Below, in pieces: positions 5,966 to 11,415 of a DNA stretch of 19,514 nucleotides. The position numbers and the translations under genes are program-made. The stretch is from JAHJGG01 sp041658785 (GTDB lineage: Bacteria > Patescibacteriota > Patescibacteriia > Magasanikbacterales > UBA922): the NCBI GenBank assembly GCA_041658785.1, contig JBAZZL010000020.1, positions 1 to 19,514 on the forward strand, in the 5' to 3' direction. Each line of letters opens with the position of its first letter. The first letter of the stretch is position 1. The notes beneath the pieces are model-generated. The model was given only the letters and a program-made list of their open reading frames with translations. It was not told where the DNA came from and searched no databases.

Positions 5966-7012
5966 ATGTCTTTATACAAAATTATTAGCTTGATATTAAT
6001 ACTGTGTGCCGCGGCGGGCGGTTGGTTTGTCATTTCGGAAATTTATACTGCGGAAGCGCAAGATATTGATGCTGTGCAATTTGAAATAAAAAAAGGAGAA
6101 ACTGTCGCGGCATTGGCTGAACGTTTGGAACAAGAACAAGTAATACGGAGCGCGCGGTTATTTAAAAAATATCTGGTTTGGAAAAGTTTGGACAAGGCGG
6201 TTAAAGCGGGAAAGTTTGAAGTAAAAAGGCCAATTACTATCGCGCGGGCGGCCGAGGCGCTGGCAAGCCCCGGACTTTCGGAAAGAACGATTACGATTAT
6301 TCCCGGTTGGACGATTCGCGATATTGCGCAGTATCTTGAAAGAGAAGGAATCGCGCCAGCAGAAGAAATCACCGAGTTGGTTGGTTGGCCAGCGGTGAAT
6401 TATAAAATTGCCAATGATATTGGGAAGCCTACAGAAATATATAATAATGTTTCTGTGTTGCGAGACAAGCCGCGGTTTGTGAGCTTGGAAGGCTATTTGG
6501 CGCCGGATACTTATCGCATATACAATGACGCGACAATCAAAGATATTATTGACAAATTAATCAATGAGCGCGATAAACAATTTACTGTTCGGATGTATGA
6601 GGACATAAAAAAAGCAGAACGGAATGTGCATGAGGTGATGACGATAGCCAGCATTGTGGAACGGGAAGTGAGAGGCGCGGAAGACAAAAAGAAGGCGGCG
6701 GATATTTTTTGGCGGCGGTATGATCTGAATTGGGCCTTGCAGGCAGATTCGACCGTTCACTACGCGGCAGGAAAAATCGGTGATGTTTTTACCACCAAAG
6801 AAGACCGCGATTCACTCTCTGCCTGGAATACATATCGATACCCCGGTTTGCCGCCGAGTCCGATTTCCAATCCATCTTTAGAATCAATCATGGCCGCTAT
6901 TTATCCTGAAAAAAACGGTTATTGGTATTTTGCGACTACGTTTGACGGGGAAGTGAAGTATGCCAAGACGCTTGAGGAGCATAATAGGAATGTGCAGAAA
7001 TATCTTCGTTAG
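5966..7012 (+). CDS. mltG: Endolytic murein transglycosylase MltG (YceG-like)
   Basis: 348 residues. One N-terminal membrane segment (IISLILILCAAAGGWFVI, residues 6-23) anchors the enzyme facing outward. A LysM-like region follows (IKKGETVAALAERLEQEQVI), then the catalytic YceG domain. MTIASIVEREV gives Glu232 as the expected catalytic residue, and LQADSTVHYA, SAWNTYRYPGLPPSPISNPS and YWYFATTFDGEVKYAKT are the usual conserved blocks. MltG cuts nascent glycan strands inside the chain and sets their length. I chose ATG 5966 (MSLYKII) because the ATG at 5948 adds residues encoded by repeat-derived sequence. Its grouping with FemAB and a nucleotidyltransferase supports a peptidoglycan operon. Confidence 0.95.
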   Translation: MSLYKIISLILILCAAAGGWFVISEIYTAEAQDIDAVQFEIKKGETVAALAERLEQEQVIRSARLFKKYLVWKSLDKAVKAGKFEVKRPITIARAAEALASPGLSERTITIIPGWTIRDIAQYLEREGIAPAEEITELVGWPAVNYKIANDIGKPTEIYNNVSVLRDKPRFVSLEGYLAPDTYRIYNDATIKDIIDKLINERDKQFTVRMYEDIKKAERNVHEVMTIASIVEREVRGAEDKKKAADIFWRRYDLNWALQADSTVHYAAGKIGDVFTTKEDRDSLSAWNTYRYPGLPPSPISNPSLESIMAAIYPEKNGYWYFATTFDGEVKYAKTLEEHNRNVQKYLR

Positions 7013-7070
7013 ATGGGACTGCCGCCGAACGCCATTTTAGGTATAATCAATTTAAAACAGCTTTAATTAT

Positions 7071-7124
7071 ATGGAGGACAAAAATAATCAAATCATAATT
7101 TACAAGGGCTTGACAGATTTTTAA
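7071..7124 (+). pseudogene. 17-residue ORF, possible remnant of a RhuM-like gene start
   Basis: The codons read MEDKNNQIIIYKGLTDF then stop. M-E-x-K-N-N-Q-I-I-I-Y resembles the start of RhuM/virulence-type proteins as I remember them, but this is a weak match of about a dozen residues. A TATAAT at 7042-7047 lies upstream. The ORF ends inside the rpsL promoter region, and its last codons overlap the -35 box. It may be a decayed gene start or a chance ORF. Confidence 0.3.
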
Positions 7125-7138
7125 GTTTATTGTATACT
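7110..7138 (+). promoter_or_regulatory. Strong sigma70-type promoter of the rpsL-rpsG-fusA operon
   Basis: -35 TTGACA (7110-7115) is a perfect consensus, the spacer is 17 nt, and -10 TATACT (7133-7138) has one mismatch. This is the best promoter in the window, as expected for a ribosomal-protein/EF-G operon. It leaves a leader of about 360 nt before rpsL. Confidence 0.85.
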
Positions 7139-7144
7139 CTCGCT

Positions 7145-7505
7145 ACATTATTTTGCATTTTGGGCGGAGTAATCTCGATCAAGTCGGGGTGAAGATACCT
7201 TCTTGACCAATTCAAGACAGGTAACGCCGGGAAGTTTCTTTTATGATACTGGCCCGAGCGGCCATATTTTTAATTCAAGAATATTAGGATGTAGAACTCG
7301 TAGCCAGTTCTTTATCGCCGCCTCAATAATTATTGTTTTTTTTGCCGCCAAAATTCTCCGCCAATGGGACGGATCAAACAGTTGTCGGCACAAAAAACAG
7401 TAATTATTTCGGCTATTATGTTGTATATAGATTAAAAGTATCTAAAACTGGCTATAAGTTAGTATCCGTAAATCCGGATTATCCGTAATCCGTAATGTAA
7501 TGTTT
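7145..7505 (+). promoter_or_regulatory. Long rpsL leader with hairpins
   Basis: No convincing gene lies in this ~360-nt transcribed leader. A 66-codon frame from TTG 7203 has one hydrophobic stretch but no family likeness. Visible structure: a TCAAG/CTTGA hairpin near 7179-7206, AGAACT/AGTTCT near 7292-7311, and a 12-nt palindrome CAATAATTATTG directly followed by eight Ts (7324-7343). The palindrome and T-run could act as an attenuator. The end (7463-7494) is a repeat shared with the rpsG-fusA gap. Confidence 0.5.
7463..7494 (+). repeat. 32-nt repeat just upstream of rpsL (family B, copy 1)
   Basis: These 32 bases match 8594-8625 with about three differences. The unit contains ATCCGTAAATC and GGATTATCCGT, itself partly self-complementary through GGATTA and TAATCC. 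It ends about 11 nt before the rpsL ATG, replacing any Shine-Dalgarno. Confidence 0.8.
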
Positions 7506-7925
7506 ATGCCAACAATGAATCAATTAATTCGCAATGGCCGCAAGAAAAAAACGACGAAATCAAAGTCGCCTTCTTTGCAGTTTACTTGGGATAGTCTGCA
7601 TCGGCGGAAAACAAGCCTGCGCCACGGCAGTCCGTTCAAGCGCGGCGTGTGTATAAAGGTAACAACCAAGACACCTAGAAAACCAAATTCGGCATTGCGC
7701 AAAGTGGCGCGCGTCCACCTGTCCAATGGCGACGAAGTGTGGGCTTATATCCCAGGCGAGGGCCACAATCTCCAAGAGCATTCAATTGTTTTGATTCGCG
7801 GAGGGCGCGTGAAAGACTTGCCGGGCGTTCGATATCACATTGTGCGCGGTGTTTATGACACACAGGGTGTAGAGGGAAGGAAAGGCGGGAGGTCAATTTA
7901 TGGGGCGAAAAAATCTAAATCATAA
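7506..7925 (+). CDS. rpsL: 30S ribosomal protein S12
   Basis: 139 residues: MPTMNQLIRNGRKKK start, KRGVCIKV, TPRKPNSALRKVARV, EGHNLQEHS, IRGGRVKDLPGVRYHIVRG and a basic tail. S12 sits at the decoding centre and controls accuracy. It has the longer loop between the N-terminal arm and KRGVC seen in Gram-positive S12 (here about residues 26-44). ATG 7506 is chosen because S12 normally begins MPT; the ATG at 7500 adds MF. Residue 58 is Arg where most bacteria have Lys (TPKKPNSAL). This equals K43 of M. tuberculosis, where K43R gives streptomycin resistance. The second site, Lys in GRVKDLPG, is unchanged. First gene of the str operon. Confidence 0.97.
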   Translation: MPTMNQLIRNGRKKKTTKSKSPSLQFTWDSLHRRKTSLRHGSPFKRGVCIKVTTKTPRKPNSALRKVARVHLSNGDEVWAYIPGEGHNLQEHSIVLIRGGRVKDLPGVRYHIVRGVYDTQGVEGRKGGRSIYGAKKSKS

Positions 7926-8048
7926 CATGATGCATTGCGATGGCGGATTCGTTGCTGTGACGTAAGTTTGATAATAGTAATTTTAATTTTTAAAATTTGT
8001 TGCATGTAAAATGACAATTGAGTCGTGTTGCGTGCATCATGAATCGTG
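7926..8048 (+). repeat. rpsL-rpsG gap with family A repeat, copy 3
   Basis: The last 24 bases (8025-8048) match the right arms of the repeats at 1902-1925 and 5911-5934. The left part (ATGATGCATTGCGATG at 7927-7942) looks like a decayed partner arm. The repeat ends six nt before the rpsG ATG and leaves no recognisable Shine-Dalgarno. Confidence 0.75.
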
Positions 8049-8054
8049 AAATGT

Positions 8055-8543
8055 ATGCCTAGAGGAAAACAAGCGCCAAAACGGACAATTTTACCGGATC
8101 CAAAATATAATAGCGAACTTGTGTCAAAGTTTATCAATTTTTTGATGGAACGAGGAAAAAAGACAACCGCGCAATCAATTGTTTATGGCGCGTTTGATAT
8201 TTTAAAAGAAAAGAAAAAACAAGAGCCTCTGAATGTTTTTGAGCAAGCGCTTAATGTTATAAAGCCGCAACTGGAGGTTCGTTCACGCCGTGTCGGCGGA
8301 GCAAATTACCAAGTGCCAATGCCAGTGCCAGCCAGGCGACAGAATGCTCTGGCTTTCCGCTGGATTATTGCGTCTGCAAAGACCCGCAAAGGCAAATCTA
8401 TGAAAGAACGGCTGGCGGCAGAGCTTTTGGACGCCATTGAGGGTATTGGCGGCGCAGCCAAAAAAAGAGAAGATGTCCATCGCATGGCAGAAGCCAACAA
8501 GGCGTTTGCGCATTTTGCGAGGTTTAGCAATAAGAAAAAATAA
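8055..8543 (+). CDS. rpsG: 30S ribosomal protein S7
   Basis: 162 residues: MPRGKQAPKR start, DPKYNSELVSKFINFLMERGKK, QALNVIKPQLEVRSRRVGG, YQVPMPVPARRQNALAFRWI, KSMKERLAAELLDA and REDVHRMAEANKAFAHFARF. This is the usual primary 16S-binding protein that nucleates the 30S head and contacts E-site tRNA and mRNA. ATG 8055 gives the standard MPRG start; an in-frame GTG at 8046 would add three residues. In E. coli S7 represses its own operon by binding the rpsL-rpsG junction; here that junction is filled by a repeat, so such control is uncertain. Confidence 0.97.
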   Translation: MPRGKQAPKRTILPDPKYNSELVSKFINFLMERGKKTTAQSIVYGAFDILKEKKKQEPLNVFEQALNVIKPQLEVRSRRVGGANYQVPMPVPARRQNALAFRWIIASAKTRKGKSMKERLAAELLDAIEGIGGAAKKREDVHRMAEANKAFAHFARFSNKKK

Positions 8544-8546
8544 TTA

Positions 8547-8627
8547 CTTACCGATAACGGATAATCCTGATTTACTGATGACAAGTGTTACAATATCCGT
8601 AAATCAGGATTATCCGTTATCGGTAAG
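8547..8627 (+). repeat. Perfect 29-bp stem-loop between rpsG and fusA (family B, copy 2)
   Basis: The arms 8547-8575 and 8599-8627 are exact reverse complements (29/29) with a 23-nt loop. The right side (8594-8625) repeats 7463-7494. The element starts three bases after the rpsG stop and ends 34 nt before the fusA ATG. With no T-run after it, a terminator is unlikely; it could stabilise mRNA ends or reduce read-through. Confidence 0.93.
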
Positions 8628-8661
8628 TTGATAAGTTTATTATCGTTGAGATTGAATTTTT

Positions 8662-10740
8662 ATGGGAAGAGAATACTCCCTAGAAAAAACCCGCAACATC
8701 GGCATTATGGCGCATATTGACGCCGGCAAGACAACTGTTACCGAGCGTGTTTTGTTTTATACCGGTAAAAAACATAAGATCGGCGAGGTGCATGAGGGCG
8801 CGGCTGAAATGGACTGGATGGAACAAGAAAAAGAGCGCGGCATTACCATTACTTCCGCCGCTACCACTTGTTTTTGGAAAAATTATCGTGTTAATATCAT
8901 TGACACTCCTGGTCACGTGGATTTTACCGTGGAAGTAGAGAGGTCATTGCGCGTTTTGGACGGAGCGGTGGCGGTGTTTGACGGTTCCCAAGGCGTGGAG
9001 CCGCAGTCAGAGACTGTCTGGCGGCAAGCTGACAAGTATCGTGTGCCGCGGATTTGTTTTATCAACAAGATGGACAAGATGGGCGCGGATTTTTACATGA
9101 GCTTTAATTCCATCAAAGAACGTTTATCGGATCAGGCGCGCGCCATCCAACTGCCGATCGGCGCGGAATCAACTTTTAGCGGTGTGATAGATATCATTAC
9201 CGAAAAAGCTTACAAGTTTGAAGGGGACCATGGTATGAATGTGGTGGAGATAGAGATTCCTGAAAACATGAAAGAAGAAGTACGGAAATACCGAAGCGAA
9301 CTTTTGGAAAAAGTGGCTGAAGCGAATGATACTTTGATGAATAAATATTTAGGCGGAGAGCCGTTGAGCGTAGAAGAAATGAAAGCGGGTATTCGGGAAC
9401 TGGTTTTGAAAGATGAAATATATCCGGTATTGTGCGGCACTGCTTTGCAGAATATTGGAGTACAGCCTATGTTGGACGCAGTAGCCGCCTATCTGCCGTC
9501 TCCTTTGGACTTGCCGGTGATTATGGCATCAGATTTTGATAATGAAGAAAAAAAGATTGAAGTTAAAGCGAGCGACGAAGAACCGTTTGTTGCTCTGGCT
9601 TTCAAGATAGCGTCTGATCCTTATGTCGGAAAATTAACTTTTTTTCGAGTTTATTCCGGCGTGCTTGCTGCCGGCAGCTACGTATTGAATACTTCAACCG
9701 GCAATCGCGAGCGTATTGGACGGATTGTGCGGATGCACGCCAATTCGCGCGAGGACGTGACCGAGGTTTACTCAGGTGAAATTGCGGCCGCTATCGGACT
9801 CAAGGGCACCACGACCGGCGATACTTTGTGCGCCGAATCCAGGCCGGTTGTTTTGGAAAAAATTGTTTTTCCTGAGCCGGTTATTTCAGTTGCCATTGAG
9901 CCAAATACCAAGCAAGATCAGGAAAAAATGGGCATGGCAATGCAAAAACTAGCTGAAGAAGATCCTACTTTCAAAATCCACACTGACAAAGAGACTTTGC
10001 AAACTATTATTTCGGGCATGGGAGAATTGCATTTGGAGATTATCGTTGACAGGATGAAGCGAGAATTTAAAGTAGATGCCAAAGTTGGCGCCCCGCAGGT
10101 GGCTTATAAAGAAACAATCAGAGTTCCGGCCGAGGCAGAGGGCAAGTATATCAAACAGTCCGGCGGACGCGGCCAATACGGCCACTGCTGGATTAAGATT
10201 GAGCCAATGGAACGGGGCGCGGGGTTTGAATTCGTTGACGAAATTAAAGGCGGTATTATTCCCAGAGAGTATATTCCGGCAATTCAAAAAGGAATTAGAG
10301 AAGCGGTTGATAAAGGCGTGGTGGCGGGTTATCCGATCGTTGATGTCAAGGTTACTTGTTTTGACGGCAGTTATCACGAAGTAGACTCATCCGAAATTGC
10401 TTTCAAGATGGCCGGAAGCATTGCTTTTCAAGCGGCGGTAAAAAAAGCAAACCCGGTTCTGCTTGAGCCAATAATGAAAGTGGAAGCAATCACCCCTGAG
10501 GGGTATATGGGAGATGTGGTCGGGAATTTGAGTTCAAAGCGGGCTCAGATTCAGGAGATGACCGAGAGGAGTCAGTTGAAAGTTATCAAAGCCATTGTTC
10601 CTCTATCAGAGATGTTTGGCTACGCCACCGATCTTCGTTCATTGAGCCAGGGCCGAGCCAGCTATACTATGGAATTTGATCATTATGCCGAAGTGCCGAA
10701 GAATATTGAGAAAGAGATTGTGGAGGGGAAGAGGAAGTGA
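8662..10740 (+). CDS. fusA: Elongation factor G
   Basis: 692 residues, the GTPase that drives translocation. G1 is AHIDAGKTT (17-25), switch I has RGITITSAATT, G3 is DTPGHVDFT and G4 is NKMDKMGAD. Domain II follows (ALAFKIASDPYVGKLTFFRVYSG), then domains III-V, including ISGMGELHLEI, the domain IV loop SGGRGQYGHCWIK, and EPIMKVEAITPEGYMGDV. The length is normal. ATG 8662 fits MGREYSLEKTRNIGI. It is last in the rpsL-rpsG-fusA operon and is followed by a terminator. Its TGA stop shows that UGA is a stop codon in this organism. Confidence 0.98.
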   Translation: MGREYSLEKTRNIGIMAHIDAGKTTVTERVLFYTGKKHKIGEVHEGAAEMDWMEQEKERGITITSAATTCFWKNYRVNIIDTPGHVDFTVEVERSLRVLDGAVAVFDGSQGVEPQSETVWRQADKYRVPRICFINKMDKMGADFYMSFNSIKERLSDQARAIQLPIGAESTFSGVIDIITEKAYKFEGDHGMNVVEIEIPENMKEEVRKYRSELLEKVAEANDTLMNKYLGGEPLSVEEMKAGIRELVLKDEIYPVLCGTALQNIGVQPMLDAVAAYLPSPLDLPVIMASDFDNEEKKIEVKASDEEPFVALAFKIASDPYVGKLTFFRVYSGVLAAGSYVLNTSTGNRERIGRIVRMHANSREDVTEVYSGEIAAAIGLKGTTTGDTLCAESRPVVLEKIVFPEPVISVAIEPNTKQDQEKMGMAMQKLAEEDPTFKIHTDKETLQTIISGMGELHLEIIVDRMKREFKVDAKVGAPQVAYKETIRVPAEAEGKYIKQSGGRGQYGHCWIKIEPMERGAGFEFVDEIKGGIIPREYIPAIQKGIREAVDKGVVAGYPIVDVKVTCFDGSYHEVDSSEIAFKMAGSIAFQAAVKKANPVLLEPIMKVEAITPEGYMGDVVGNLSSKRAQIQEMTERSQLKVIKAIVPLSEMFGYATDLRSLSQGRASYTMEFDHYAEVPKNIEKEIVEGKRK

Positions 10741-10769
10741 GTTTTAAGTTTTAAGTTGTAAGTTGTAAG
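10741..10769 (+). repeat. Short tandem repeat directly after the fusA stop
   Basis: Immediately 3' of TGA come two copies of GTTTTAA followed by two of GTTGTAA-type units. This is the same kind of abutting short-unit repeat seen at other gene ends in the window, without an inverted partner nearby. Confidence 0.6.
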
Positions 10770-10805
10770 CAGAGTACTTGTCCGCCCACTGGCGGAAGCA
10801 ATAGG

Positions 10806-10834
10806 CACGGCCTTTCAAAAGGGTCGTGTTTTTT
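10806..10834 (+). terminator. Rho-independent terminator of the str operon
   Basis: A hairpin with arms CACGGCCTTT and AAGGGTCGTG (10806-10828, including one mismatch/wobble) and loop CAA is followed at once by six Ts (10829-10834). It is about 65 nt after the fusA stop. Confidence 0.88.
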
Positions 10835-10848
10835 GCTGTGTCAGGCAT

Positions 10849-10877
10849 TTGCTTTTTGGGATAAAATCGGATAAAAT
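10849..10877 (+). promoter_or_regulatory. Possible promoter of the broken NYN gene
   Basis: TTGCTT (10849-10854), a 17-nt spacer and TAAAAT (10872-10877). It lies about 80 nt upstream of the NYN ATG, directly after the fusA terminator. The match to consensus is only fair. Confidence 0.4.
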
Positions 10878-10955
10878 AGAATGGATTTGAGGACTACGAT
10901 TGCAGAATCAATTTAAGTTGCCTGCCGTTTGTCGGCAATTGCCGGGTTAAAGTTT

Positions 10956-11172
10956 ATGAAAAACAATTACGCGTTTATTGACAGCCAAAATTTAAATTTA
11001 GGCATTCAGAAATTTGGTGCAGCATCTGTATAATTGCAATAAATTGGAGATCGTGTTGAGTCCGGACCGAGAAAATTGTTCCAGATTGTTAAAGCAGGCA
11101 GCTCGGGAGAAGATTTGTTTTATGGATAACTTGAGGGCGAAACTTGAATATAAAAAGAAAAACACCGCTTGA
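10956..11172 (+). pseudogene. NYN-domain (PIN-like nuclease) protein, internally deleted
   Basis: Two separated pieces of one protein family can be read. Piece 1 (10956-11033) is MKNNYAFIDSQNLNLGIQKF followed by a stop after six more codons; FIDSQNLN is the first strand of NYN domains with the first catalytic-type Asp. Piece 2 (11038-11172, another frame) is NKLEIVLSPDRENCSRLLKQ..AREKICFMDNLRAKLEYKKK then stop, the normal C-terminal end. The middle, which should carry the other acidic residues, is gone. An intact gene would be about 160-190 codons; here about 70 remain. NYN proteins are predicted RNases or RNA-processing enzymes. This copy should be inactive. The family match comes from memory of CPR proteins. 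Confidence 0.78.
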
Positions 11173-11192
11173 GGACGAACCGTCAAGAGGTG
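11152..11192 (-). terminator. Minus-strand terminator-like hairpin at the NYN 3' end
   Basis: Read on the minus strand, CACC then CTTGA pair with TCAAG then GGTG (11163-11192), followed by TTTTTCTTTTT (11152-11162). It overlaps the NYN stop codon. No minus-strand gene is seen upstream, so its use is unclear. Confidence 0.45.
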
Positions 11193-11371
11193 CAATTCGG
11201 TAGAAATACATAGGTATTTTACCTGATTATATATTGGTTGTCAATATCGTTTATCCACAGATAGCGGCCAGAATTTTTTGGCTGGTGCGGCGAGGAAGAA
11301 GATAAAATAATCAACTTTTTGTTTATAGAAATACCACAGTCGCAGACACCGTTTTTTGACAATTCTGTTGT
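11193..11371. other. Non-coding gap before the variable-protein gene
   Basis: No supported gene. It contains a single perfect DnaA-box nonamer, TTATCCACA (11251-11259), and a small GGCCAG/CTGG-type hairpin near 11268-11285. One box without a cluster or an AT-rich unwinding element does not make an origin. Confidence 0.5.
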
Positions 11372-11400
11372 TTGACCTCCCGCCTCTTTTGCCGTACAAT
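11372..11400 (+). promoter_or_regulatory. Sigma70-type promoter of the variable-protein gene
   Basis: -35 TTGACC (11372-11377), 17-nt spacer, -10 TACAAT (11395-11400). Transcription should start near 11407, only about nine bases before the ATG at 11416, so the mRNA would be nearly leaderless. This also rules out the in-frame upstream TTG at 11356 as the start. Confidence 0.78.
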
Positions 11401-11415
11401 ACCACCATCCTAAAT

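Noticed and set aside
7203..7403. 66-codon frame with a hydrophobic stretch in the rpsL leader
   Set aside because: TTG start, no ribosome site and no family likeness; better explained as structured leader RNA.
8547..8627. Terminator between rpsG and fusA
   Set aside because: The hairpin is perfect but has no T-run and lies inside a classic co-transcribed operon.
10738..10740. Recoded UGA (code 25, Gracilibacteria-like)
   Set aside because: fusA, femAB and the nucleotidyltransferase all end at TGA at the expected family lengths, and no in-frame TGA interrupts conserved regions.
11251..11259. Perfect DnaA box TTATCCACA as a sign of a replication origin
   Set aside because: Only one box, no cluster, no adjacent dnaA/dnaN, and no AT-rich unwinding region; a 9-mer is easily found by chance.
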